Source of the DNA: Polyangiaceae bacterium
GTDB taxonomy: Bacteria > Myxococcota_A > Polyangia > Polyangiales > Polyangiaceae
Assembly (NCBI GenBank): GCA_025353725.1
Contig: JANXOF010000012.1
Coordinates: 62,001-126,000, forward strand
DNA length: 64,000 nucleotides
Reading direction: 5' to 3'
The notes under the pieces were generated by a model. It saw only the letters and a list, made by a program, of their open reading frames with translations, was not told the DNA's origin and made no database searches. Position numbers and translations under genes: made by a program. Below are positions 54,755-63,528 of this stretch, piece by piece (within the stretch, counting starts at the first letter, position 1; every line of letters starts with the position of its first letter).

Positions 54755-57700
54755 TTAGGTTTGGGGAGCCCCGCGGAACGGAAGCGCGCCCGCGTCGGTA
54801 CGCTCGTCGTCGTCGACGTGATTGGACGTCAGGATCGGGGGAGAGGTTCCGTCGTCCGCGTCGTCCGCGATAACGAGATCGCCTGACTCGAGCGATTCGG
54901 GAACAGTGAAGGATTCGCGCGTCTTCGAATAGCGTCCGCTGCCGAAGGTCGCGGCTGCGGCTCCAGCAGGCATGAGGGACCCGTGTTGCCGACTCCGACG
55001 CTCCGTGGCGGCGGCAGGTTCGTACCCGGTTGAGAGAACGCCTTGGGGGAATGGAGGGGCATTTACACCGCCCATTTCGAGGCCATCGAGCGAGGCTTCG
55101 ATTTCGGATTCGAGCGCGCCATCTCCTGCGCGAGGGCGCGCGGTGGTCTCCGCCATCCCCGGGTCCATTTTTGCAACGTTGGATGGCAACGGAGGCGGTG
55201 CGATGCGCGAGGGACGCGCTGTCGTAAGAACCGCTTCGAGAGGCGGCACAGACGCGCGAATGGAAGGCCGAGGCGGGTTCTCTTGCGCGCCCTGCGCGCC
55301 GTGCGACGGCGGCGAAGAGGGGGACGCGCCGCCAGACGGCGGACCCGCGGACGGGAATCCAGAGGTCGCCGGCCTTTCTTTGGAACGCGACGGAGGTGCC
55401 ACGGGCTGCTCGCTCAAAAGTTTCGGAGGTGCGTAAACGAACTTCGGGTCACCTTCGGGCTTTTTTAGCTGAGCGCTTTTCGCACGCTCGAGTCCTTGGG
55501 TTGCCTCTGTATCTCCGACTCTCATCCGCATGACGCGGCGCCAAGCGTCAGCGGCCTCGCGACCATCGACAAGCTGTTCCTCCCAGATTCGGGCCACTTT
55601 ACGCGCGAGTTCGGCGCGAGCGTTCATGTCCTTGCTCCGCAGGATTTGGTCTTCGTAGAGATGGACGAGTGATTTGTAGTCGTTGAGCTCCATGAAAAGC
55701 CCAGCGAGTTCATCCATCACGCTTTGATCTTGCGGCGATAGGTCATGGAGTCGCTTGAGATCGCTGGCCGCGTTGACGGGCTCGACGAGCTGGTCGCGTC
55801 GGATCTTCGCGCGCCTGCCGAGCAGCTGCTTGACAAGGGGGCCGTCAAAGACTTCGCCGAGGGCGTAGGTAAGGGCGGATTCCGCGCGCCGCGGGTCGCC
55901 GCCCTCGATGCCGAGCGACTCGAGCATATCTAGGGTGAGCGAGTCGACATGCGCGACGAGGGCGTCGCCCAACCACGTAAACGCTTGTTCGATATCGTGG
56001 AGATCGCGGTGCGTCATCACGGCTGCACGACGGAGAAGGTTTGCACGCGTACGGCCTCCGTCGCGCGCGCCATGTCCGCCGGCTGCGAGCGCCTGGCAGA
56101 GCGCGCGGCGGAGTCGGTCGCCGCCCCCAAACTTATCGCCGTCGCGTGCCGCACCCTCGAGTGCGAGGAGGGTCTCTTCAGCGGGAGCGCCTGTAAGCGC
56201 GAGCTCGAAAAACCCACGCGCGCGTTCTGGCTGTCCGCGCATCGAGGCCACCTGCGCGGCTCGCGCTAAGGCACGCACGCGGTCGGCAGGAACCTTACTG
56301 CGACTCACTTGGCGCTCGTAGAGGTCAATGACGTCCGCGGCTTTCGCAGCGAGTTGCGACAGACGCTCGAGGAGCGGTTCGGCCTCGCCGGGTGGAATGA
56401 ACGGGAGACCCTGCTCGCCGTGGGTAATGGCATCCGTGCGCGGCATGCCGGCGCGAACGCGTACCTCGGCCTGCCGCACCAGTTCGTGTCCTCGTTCTTC
56501 GCCGTGAACTTCGCGCGCGAGCAGCTCATGCGCGACGGTCACGGCATCGTGGTCGCCGGTTTTGACGGAAAGCTCTTCGAGATGCTCGGCCAGCCTCTTG
56601 TCAGCGCCCTTGGTGCGAATGAGCTCAATGGCAACTTGCACGGCGTCGGCGTCGCGCCCGACCTCGGCGAAGCGCTCGAAGGCGCCGCGCAGCGCCCCCG
56701 TCCGCGCGGACCCATGGCGAGCGTCGAACCACCACTCTTTCAGTTTGCTCGCGACGATGCCTTTCCATCCGAGCTTGTCGCCGAGCGAGATATACGCATG
56801 ACGGACGGTCAAGTCGCCTTGGTCTGCCAAGTCAGTCAGCGCGCCGAGGGCCTCATCGCCGCGGTCTAGTTTTTCCGCCAGAACCGTGGCGAGCTTTTTC
56901 GTTAGCTCGACAACTTCGAGATCATCGGCCTCGATTTCGATGCGTTCGACAAGGAGTTCGGCGACGCGACCCCATTGCTCGGTGAGCTCGCAAAGTTCGG
57001 AGAGGCGAGTGAGCGCGTCGAAGTCTTCGAGGTCGGCTTTACGCACGAGATCGAGGGCGCGAATGGCATTCCGAGGCTCGTCGAGTTTCTCGTAGAGACG
57101 CGCGAGGCGCGCCGCAATCTGCCCTCGTTCTTGGACATCCGCCACGAGCTTCAACTCGCGTTCGAGCGCCTCTGCCGCCTCGGACATGCAGCCGCGAGCT
57201 TCTTGGAGGTCAGCAATCGCTTGGAGTGCCGGTCGACACGTAGGTTCGAGATCGGCAAGAATCAGCTCGTAGCGCGAGATCGCGGTGTCGATGTCTCCGA
57301 CGCCCTCGGCCAGGAGCTCGGCTTCGCGAAGTGCGACGCGTGCTTTTTCGGCCTTATCAACGGTGTTTTGCCCGAGGCGCCGAAGTAACGTCGCCGCCTC
57401 TGTGTGGTCTTCACGTTCGACAGCGTCGTCGATCAAGTGTTCGAGAGCTTCGCGGTCGTCACCGTCTTCAAGCAGCTTTAGCCAGAGCTCACGCGCGAGC
57501 TCTTTGTCCTGCAACCCGGTCACCGCGAGGTTCGCGGCCTCGCGGCGCAGGAGGGTGCGCTTGCCGCGATCGGAGAGGCGATCGCCGCGCTTCGAAAGAA
57601 ACGCTACGAGTTTGTCGACTCGGCGATCGACGTTGTAGCTAGCCACGAGCTGCTCGGCGTAGTCGTCGTTGAGCGGATCGAGGTCCGTCGCCTCTTCGAG

Positions 57701-60022
57701 CCGCTCGAGCGCCGTATCCAAACGACCTGCCTTGACGAGGTAGTCGGCCGCGCGCGCGAAGAACATCGCCTGTTGCTTTACGTCACCTGTGAGAAGGCCC
57801 CGTTGTTGAGCCGCGTTGGCTGCTTTTTCCCACGCTTCGGAGCCCGCGTAGAGCCGGTCGGCGTCCTCCCAAAGCTTACCGCTTCGGAGGGCATCGGCGG
57901 CGTCGGCGAACGAGTCCCCGGCGGCCGACGCGTCGCCAAGCTGCTCTCGGAGCTCGGCGAGCCGCTGGAGCAGTTGTCCACGCGCCACAGAATCTACGAC
58001 CCGGGGTGACCCTTCGCTAAGGATGCTCGCGGCGAGGTCGAGACGTTCTCCCTTTTCGAACAGGCGCGAAGCCGTCAGCGTACTTTGGTCGTCGTCCTTC
58101 GTCAGGCGCGAGATCCGGCACCAGGCGTTTCCGGCGGCGACGAGATCTTTGCGCTTTTCTTCTTGGAGCTTCGCGAGCTTCTTCTCGAGCGATACTTTGG
58201 TGTCGATGTCCGCTTCGATAGCGGCCTCCTGCTCGATCAAGTGCGCGAGATCGTCCCATCGCTGCGACCTTTCGAGGAGACGCATGAGGGCCGTCCGAGC
58301 GCTTTCGTCGCCGCGGTCGAGGCTGAGAAGCTGCCGCCAGGCGGCGATCGCTCCGTCGACGTCGCGAAGGTTACCTTCGCAAAGTCCGGCGACCTCGCGA
58401 AGTCGCTCGTTGCGCGTATCGGCGTGAGCAGGGTCGTCTGCCGTCGCTCGAATGCTTGCGAGGAGCACATCGCGGAGTTGCCCGTAATCACGCTTCGATC
58501 GTAGGTAATCTTCGGTCCACGCAAGGGCTTCGTCGTGGGCGGGTTCGCCCTCTAAAATCTCCTTGTACTTTGCAAATGCTTCCGCCTTTTTACCCTTTCC
58601 GGAAAGCATCTGTGCGGCGTCGAGGACGCCTTGCAGTTTCTCTGGAGTCATCGTTGGGCCGCGCTTGTAGAGCGGCTCAATATCGACCAACGGGCGATGG
58701 CTCGAGAGCGATGCAGTTGGGAGTTTTGATGCCGAGGTCGCCCCGACGGCAGCGACGGCAGCGACGGCAGCGACGAGGCCTCGCTTCGAGGAGCCGACGC
58801 TCGACGCGGTCGTTCGGGTGTGAGCTTCGGAGCCCCCGCCGGCGTCACGCCTCTCGCCTTCTAGCGACCTTGTCGGCGGAAGGTTCGTTTCTTCTTCGCC
58901 TACGAAGGACCCAAGAACCATCGAAGCTAGACTCGATGCCGCGTCCGCAGCTTCGACACGAGCGTCGCTGGAGGGAATCTCGAGCCTAGCGTCGCTCGAG
59001 GCAGAGCCCGCGGGCCTGACGTCAACCGACTTCGCCGCGCGGTGTGCCTCATAGCGTGCCGGGATCTCGTTCTCTTGGCCCAACGCTCGCGCGTAGTGAG
59101 CGTAGAGCTCGACGCCTCGGTCGTTCCCAGGCTCGATGTCGAGTGCGGCGCCCGCGTAAGCGAGCCCGTGCTCGCCCTCGTACGTCTCCGCGAGGGCCAC
59201 GAGGAGCTCGGCCGAGTACGTTCGCTCGGCACCAGAGACCGCTTCGCCGGACTGGATGCGCTCGAGCACGCTTGACGCGTATTCCTGCTGCAATACGGGA
59301 TCGTGTGCGTCGATCTCACGGGCTAACCCGAGCGCTTGCGTGGCTCCCTGGAGGTCCCCTGCGAGCTTCCGCGACGCGGCCTCGTCGCGAAGAAGTCCGA
59401 CGCGTCGTCCCGGATCTTGCTCGAGCTCGAGCTCGGCGCCATAGAGGGGTATGGCACTGTGCCACTCCGCAAGTTGCTTGTAGAGTTCACGCGCATTGTA
59501 AATTGCGTACGCGCTTGTGGGGTCGAGCTCGATGGCTCGCTTATAGTTCTCGAGCGCTTTTCTTGGCTGCACGAGCGGTTCTTCGGCCCATAGACGACCC
59601 AGTTCTTCGTGCATTCCTGCGACTTCGCCGCGGAGCTCGTCGTTCGACGCGGTTTGCGGCGCCAGTGCCTTCGCGCGGCGTTCGAGGAGGGCGACAAGCG
59701 CTTTCGTGTCGCTCTTGTCGCGGTAGAGCTGCGCAAGACGTTCCGCCGCAACTTGCGCCGTAGGGTCCTTGTCGATTGCCATCATCAGCACGCGAGCCGC
59801 GCGATGGGCATCGTCGAGGGCGCCGGACCAGATGTTCGCGGCCTCCGTGAGCCAGTGTGCGGCATGAGCCGCGTCGCGAGTCTCCGACCCTACCCGCTCA
59901 AGGAGCATCGCGTACGCTTTTGGGTCTTGCTCTCCAGCCTGGTGAGCGTCCGCGAGCGACTGCTCGTCGTGGGGGTCGTCAACGAGACGCTGAACCAGCC
60001 GATCCATCGCGGGGCGATCCAT
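54755..60022 (-). CDS. Giant TPR-repeat protein (1755 residues)
   Basis: ATG 60022; an in-frame ATG five codons later is also possible. Residues 1-320 are TPR-like helical repeats (ALENYKRAIELDPTSAYAIY, ALDIEPGNDRGVELYAHYA). Residues 330-450 form a disordered Ser/Glu/Ala linker with an Ala/Val-rich segment at about 412-425. From about 455 to 1590 there are many further repeats (EAFAKYKEILEGEPAHDEAL, LERLEEATDLDPLNDDYAEQ). The last 150 residues are Pro/Ser/Ala-rich. No signal peptide or enzyme domain is seen, so it is likely a large cytoplasmic scaffold. A zinc-ribbon Ser/Thr kinase gene lies 58 bases upstream on the same strand, which suggests the TPR array binds that kinase or its substrates. 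Confidence 0.85.
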   Translation of the reverse strand: MDRPAMDRLVQRLVDDPHDEQSLADAHQAGEQDPKAYAMLLERVGSETRDAAHAAHWLTEAANIWSGALDDAHRAARVLMMAIDKDPTAQVAAERLAQLYRDKSDTKALVALLERRAKALAPQTASNDELRGEVAGMHEELGRLWAEEPLVQPRKALENYKRAIELDPTSAYAIYNARELYKQLAEWHSAIPLYGAELELEQDPGRRVGLLRDEAASRKLAGDLQGATQALGLAREIDAHDPVLQQEYASSVLERIQSGEAVSGAERTYSAELLVALAETYEGEHGLAYAGAALDIEPGNDRGVELYAHYARALGQENEIPARYEAHRAAKSVDVRPAGSASSDARLEIPSSDARVEAADAASSLASMVLGSFVGEEETNLPPTRSLEGERRDAGGGSEAHTRTTASSVGSSKRGLVAAVAAVAAVGATSASKLPTASLSSHRPLVDIEPLYKRGPTMTPEKLQGVLDAAQMLSGKGKKAEAFAKYKEILEGEPAHDEALAWTEDYLRSKRDYGQLRDVLLASIRATADDPAHADTRNERLREVAGLCEGNLRDVDGAIAAWRQLLSLDRGDESARTALMRLLERSQRWDDLAHLIEQEAAIEADIDTKVSLEKKLAKLQEEKRKDLVAAGNAWCRISRLTKDDDQSTLTASRLFEKGERLDLAASILSEGSPRVVDSVARGQLLQRLAELREQLGDASAAGDSFADAADALRSGKLWEDADRLYAGSEAWEKAANAAQQRGLLTGDVKQQAMFFARAADYLVKAGRLDTALERLEEATDLDPLNDDYAEQLVASYNVDRRVDKLVAFLSKRGDRLSDRGKRTLLRREAANLAVTGLQDKELARELWLKLLEDGDDREALEHLIDDAVEREDHTEAATLLRRLGQNTVDKAEKARVALREAELLAEGVGDIDTAISRYELILADLEPTCRPALQAIADLQEARGCMSEAAEALERELKLVADVQERGQIAARLARLYEKLDEPRNAIRALDLVRKADLEDFDALTRLSELCELTEQWGRVAELLVERIEIEADDLEVVELTKKLATVLAEKLDRGDEALGALTDLADQGDLTVRHAYISLGDKLGWKGIVASKLKEWWFDARHGSARTGALRGAFERFAEVGRDADAVQVAIELIRTKGADKRLAEHLEELSVKTGDHDAVTVAHELLAREVHGEERGHELVRQAEVRVRAGMPRTDAITHGEQGLPFIPPGEAEPLLERLSQLAAKAADVIDLYERQVSRSKVPADRVRALARAAQVASMRGQPERARGFFELALTGAPAEETLLALEGAARDGDKFGGGDRLRRALCQALAAGGHGARDGGRTRANLLRRAAVMTHRDLHDIEQAFTWLGDALVAHVDSLTLDMLESLGIEGGDPRRAESALTYALGEVFDGPLVKQLLGRRAKIRRDQLVEPVNAASDLKRLHDLSPQDQSVMDELAGLFMELNDYKSLVHLYEDQILRSKDMNARAELARKVARIWEEQLVDGREAADAWRRVMRMRVGDTEATQGLERAKSAQLKKPEGDPKFVYAPPKLLSEQPVAPPSRSKERPATSGFPSAGPPSGGASPSSPPSHGAQGAQENPPRPSIRASVPPLEAVLTTARPSRIAPPPLPSNVAKMDPGMAETTARPRAGDGALESEIEASLDGLEMGGVNAPPFPQGVLSTGYEPAAATERRSRQHGSLMPAGAAAATFGSGRYSKTRESFTVPESLESGDLVIADDADDGTSPPILTSNHVDDDERTDAGALPFRGAPQT
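58745..58771. repeat. Nine-base repeat, three copies, inside the giant TPR gene
   Basis: gacggcagc repeated three times on the plus strand. On the coding minus strand the triplets read Ala-Val-Ala, making an Ala/Val-rich run in the linker at about residue 417. Length change by slippage would keep the frame because the unit is nine bases. Confidence 0.75.
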
Positions 60023-60080
60023 TCCCTCGAGAGGCTAACATCACGCGATGGGCACGAGCAATTCGTTGAAGCACACGTGA

Positions 60081-61844
60081 TCAGTCGAAGATTCCGTAAC
60101 CGTTGATGCTCGGCGACTTCGGCGCGGTCGACTCGGCAGGTGTCTCGACGGGAGGACCACCCGTCACTTCCGGCTCGGACCGCGAAGTCGTGCCGAGCTT
60201 CGTCGTGTGGCCGCCAGGCGCGGTCGCTGTCGCCTTCGCCGAGGGCCTCGTTACAAGGTCTGAACTCGACAGCGTCGCGTTAGGCGCCGTGCTTTGGATG
60301 GCCGAGGGAAGCGACTCGGGGGTGAACGACGGTGGCTCGGTCCGCACGGCCGCGGTGACAGAACGTAACGGCTTTGACGCGGTTTCGGGTTCTCGTCTCG
60401 CTTTGGTCGCGGCGTCCGGGCTCCGCATTGAATCGCGGCTTGGCCCTTGTGTACGACCAAGTCGGCTTTGGTAGGCTGCGCTACTTGCGGCTGCGACGAC
60501 GGTTAGGGCTAGGCCCAACGCAACCGCTCGCGGCTTGGTTTTCGCTTTTCCGACGAGCGCGGAAAGCGAGGATCTCGCCCCGGCTCCACCCACGTCGGCG
60601 GTAGCGGATGTACCGAGCGAGGCGTGCACTCCACTAATTTGCGCGCGCGAGGCCTCAAGCGCCGAGAGCAGTTCACTAGCGAAGGCTTCGGCGCTCGACG
60701 GCCGACCGCGTGGGTCCTTGCAGAGTGTCCGCATCACGAGGTCACCGAGTGGGCTCGGTACGTTTGCGTCGGGCGCTGCCTCGCTCGGATGGATCGGCGT
60801 GGACTTGATGTGCCGCGCCATCACGACGACGGCATCGTTGTCCGTAAACGGCGGCCGCCCCGTAAGCATTTGATACAGAATCACGGCGAGCGAATAGAGG
60901 TCGCTGCGTGCGTCGAGAGGTAACCCGCGCGCCTGCTCGGGTGACATGTAGCGCGGTGTGCCAAAGACGGTGCCGGCCTGCGTCTCGATCACGCTCATCG
61001 GGTCTTGGCTGTCGGAGTCGATCATTTTGGCGATGCCGAAGTCGACGACCTTGACGAGTTCATCGTGCTCGCGCGTATCGTCGCCGCCGTCTTTTGATTC
61101 GGTCGAGCTGGTGAGCACGCGTGAGAAGAACAAGTTGTCGGGCTTTAAATCCCGATGAATAATCCCCTTAGCGTGGGCCTCGCCAAGCGACCGGAGCGCT
61201 TGCCGACAAGCATCGACGGCAAGTGGTGCGGACATTCGCCCGACGCGTGCGAGGCGCTGTCCGAGGTTCTCTCCCTCAAGCAGTTCCATCGCGAGGTAGA
61301 ATTCGCCTTCCGAGCTTTGCCCGAAGTCAAAGACCGTGACCGTGTTGGGCGAAGCGAGCAAACTATTCGCGTGGGCCTCGCGCATGAAACGAGCCTTCGC
61401 CGAGTCGTCGTCGGCCCGGTCGCCGCGGAGAATCTTGATGGCGACCTCGCGACCCATGGCGTGCTGCCGTGCGCGGTACACCGTGCCCATGGACCCCGCT
61501 CCGAGCTTCGCGAGGATAGTGTATCGCCCGTCGAGCGTTCGGCCGACCATCGGATCATCGCCGATATCGACCAGGTCGCGGGGCCTCACGAGCAGAAGTC
61601 CGTCGGCCGGACAGCTCGAAGGCGCTTCTGCTTCGGGCCAGTGCCTACGGCAAAGCGGGCAAACCAAGGCGCACGGCTCGGCGGGAACCGTATCGTCGGA
61701 CGAGCGAGCTGCTGAGGAAAGAAGCACGCCGCGCGACCGTGGCTCGGCAGAGCCGTAGACGCAAGCGGTGCCGCCGCAGCCCTCTTTTTTCTGACCTCGA
61801 GAGGCGGTACTCGAGCCGTTTTTGAAGTGGGCTACGGTTTCCAC
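60081..61844 (-). CDS. Ser/Thr protein kinase with N-terminal zinc-ribbon-like motif
   Basis: 587 residues from GTG 61844. A Cys-rich segment at about 58-80 (CALVCPLCRRHWPEAEAPSS, then CPADG) has Cys58, Cys62, Cys65 and Cys78. It resembles the CPxC...CPxDG ribbon that precedes several myxobacterial kinases. The kinase domain covers 107-385: GAGSMGTVYRAR, VAIKILRGD, IIHRDLKPDNLFF, KVVDFGIAK and MSPEQARG. One membrane segment (VALGLALTVVAAASSAAY) and a Thr/Pro-rich tail follow. It lies between an M23 peptidase gene and the giant TPR gene, all on the minus strand and closely spaced, probably one operon. Substrate not known. Confidence 0.92.
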   Translation of the reverse strand: METVAHFKNGSSTASRGQKKEGCGGTACVYGSAEPRSRGVLLSSAARSSDDTVPAEPCALVCPLCRRHWPEAEAPSSCPADGLLLVRPRDLVDIGDDPMVGRTLDGRYTILAKLGAGSMGTVYRARQHAMGREVAIKILRGDRADDDSAKARFMREAHANSLLASPNTVTVFDFGQSSEGEFYLAMELLEGENLGQRLARVGRMSAPLAVDACRQALRSLGEAHAKGIIHRDLKPDNLFFSRVLTSSTESKDGGDDTREHDELVKVVDFGIAKMIDSDSQDPMSVIETQAGTVFGTPRYMSPEQARGLPLDARSDLYSLAVILYQMLTGRPPFTDNDAVVVMARHIKSTPIHPSEAAPDANVPSPLGDLVMRTLCKDPRGRPSSAEAFASELLSALEASRAQISGVHASLGTSATADVGGAGARSSLSALVGKAKTKPRAVALGLALTVVAAASSAAYQSRLGRTQGPSRDSMRSPDAATKARREPETASKPLRSVTAAVRTEPPSFTPESLPSAIQSTAPNATLSSSDLVTRPSAKATATAPGGHTTKLGTTSRSEPEVTGGPPVETPAESTAPKSPSINGYGIFD

Positions 61845-61890
61845 GGGTCCGCGCGGAGCACGTTCTGAAGGCCGCGGAGCAAGCGGACGA

Positions 61891-62733
61891 TTATCTCAGC
61901 GGCAGCACGTTTCGCGGGTCGCAGACTACGCTGACACTTTCGGCGATAAGCGGCGCGCCTCCGACGACCGTGGCCACGTCCACGCCTTCGCGGACGCGCC
62001 TCACTTCGTAGTGTAGGTGAACGAGTGACGGAGAACCCGTGTCGCCGACTGCGCCGACGATTTCGCCGCCCTTCACCTGAGCACCGCGCGCGATGCCAAC
62101 GGCTATCGAATCAAGATGACCGAAAAGAACGACGTAATCGCGGAGGCGTCCGCCTTCGCGCAGCGTGTGTCGCGTCACGACTGTCGTTCCAAAAAGCGCG
62201 CCCGTGAACAACACCTCAGCCTCGCCCTCTTGGTGCTCGAGTGTGACATTTTTGACGGGAGTGCCTTTAATTTGAGGCAAATCTACGCCGCCATGGCCGA
62301 CGTGAGACAAGGTGGCTCCGCGGCGTTGCTCGGGGTCGGGTCGGTCGAGATCATAACCGCTGACGACATGGTGGCCGTTAGGAAGTCCCGGAGGGATCGG
62401 ATAGCGATAGGCGTCGTAGTCTGAGGGGCGATCTGGCAGGCGGGGGATTTGCTCGTACTCAGCCCAATGCCCAGATTTGTCGCGATGGGCGTTCGCGACC
62501 TCCGGCGGAAGAGGCCCAAACGCGCCGCGCCGCGTCAGGTGGATGCACGCGTCATGGTCTGGGGCCGTACCCGGGGCGCATGCTGTGCGCGCAAGAGTCT
62601 GAGCCTCCGAGGCTCGCGCGCTGTCGATCGTTCCTGCTGCGGCCGTAGCGATTTGCAGCGGCTCAAGTGGTCGGCCCGCGCCGAACGCCACGCATGCGAG
62701 CGTGACTGAGACTGCAAAAAACCATCGACTCAC
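61891..62733 (-). CDS. M23-family (LytM-like) peptidase
   Basis: 280 residues starting MSRWFFAVSVTLACVAFGAG, a signal peptide. A spacer of ~120 residues without known domain follows (CAPGTAPDHDACIHLTRRGA). The M23 core has the first zinc ligands in SHVGHGGVDLPQIKG (His and Asp), then VVLFGHLDSIAVG, and the last motif in LVHLHYEVR (H-x-H). It therefore may cleave peptidoglycan cross-bridges in the periplasm or act as a metal-binding regulator. It is co-oriented with the kinase gene 46 bases downstream. Cysteines in CAPGT and VVCDPR could form a disulphide. Confidence 0.85.
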   Translation of the reverse strand: MSRWFFAVSVTLACVAFGAGRPLEPLQIATAAAGTIDSARASEAQTLARTACAPGTAPDHDACIHLTRRGAFGPLPPEVANAHRDKSGHWAEYEQIPRLPDRPSDYDAYRYPIPPGLPNGHHVVSGYDLDRPDPEQRRGATLSHVGHGGVDLPQIKGTPVKNVTLEHQEGEAEVLFTGALFGTTVVTRHTLREGGRLRDYVVLFGHLDSIAVGIARGAQVKGGEIVGAVGDTGSPSLVHLHYEVRRVREGVDVATVVGGAPLIAESVSVVCDPRNVLPLR

Positions 62734-62796
62734 TCGGCGAGCCTACCAGCCACAGTCGAAGTTTTTCTCAAAGACGTGATATGGCTGCACGCCCTC

Positions 62797-63528
62797 ATGT
62801 CATCGACCTCCGCAACTCTGGCCGCAACTCTGACCGCGCTTTTTGACGCTGAGCGCACCGCGCGTAAGCTCCACGCTAGCCTTTTGAGTCGGAGCCGTGA
62901 CGAGCTCGTCAAAGAACTACGCGAGGTAACCCACGCCGCACTTGCCAACGACGATGAAGAGGAGTCCTCGCTTCGGCTCGCGCGGGTCGCGGTTCTTCTC
63001 GGTGATCTCGACGGCGCGGAGGTCGTCGACCTCCTCGTGGACATTCTTGGCAGTGACTCCCCGGAAGCGCGCGTCCAAGCCGGTGAAGCTCTCGAGGGTC
63101 TCGCGTTCGACCGCTTCAAGGAGGTCGCTCTCGGCATCGAACGCGCTGTCGACCGATTGCCGAACGGAAGCCCGGCCCTCACCGAGTTACCCTTCTTGCT
63201 TGCCGAAGTCGGCGAGCCGGGGTGCGTCAAACTCCTCGGACGCTTCCTCAAGCACGCGGACGCGGAAGCCGTCGCCGCGGCCATTGAGGCGCTCGCCGAA
63301 CTCGGCGATCCTGCAGCGATCCCGCTGCTTGCTCCACTTGAAAAAGATTCGCGCCAAGTGCAGATGGACGAAGGCGAGGGGGAAGGGGAACGCGTCGGCC
63401 TGGGCGAGCTAGCCTTCGAGGCGCGAGAGATCCTTGAGGAGCTCTCGAAAGGCGCCCAAGCGGTTCAAAGTCATGCGGTAAGCAGCGGCGGCGGTCGCGG
63501 ACTTGGTTCCCCCAAAAAAGGCCGATGA
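62797..63528 (+). CDS. HEAT-repeat protein
   Basis: 243 residues from ATG 62797; a GTG at 62776 is also possible. Helical HEAT-like repeats are visible, for example RLARVAVLLGDLDGAEVVDL, PEARVQAGEALEGLAFDRFK, and AVAAAIEALAELGDPAAIPL. The tail is Gly/Ser-rich and basic. It is likely a protein-interaction scaffold in the cytoplasm. Its stop overlaps the ATG of the next gene (ATGA), so the two are translationally coupled and the HEAT protein may position the methyltransferase or its target. Function unknown. Confidence 0.78.
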   Translation: MSSTSATLAATLTALFDAERTARKLHASLLSRSRDELVKELREVTHAALANDDEEESSLRLARVAVLLGDLDGAEVVDLLVDILGSDSPEARVQAGEALEGLAFDRFKEVALGIERAVDRLPNGSPALTELPFLLAEVGEPGCVKLLGRFLKHADAEAVAAAIEALAELGDPAAIPLLAPLEKDSRQVQMDEGEGEGERVGLGELAFEAREILEELSKGAQAVQSHAVSSGGGRGLGSPKKGR

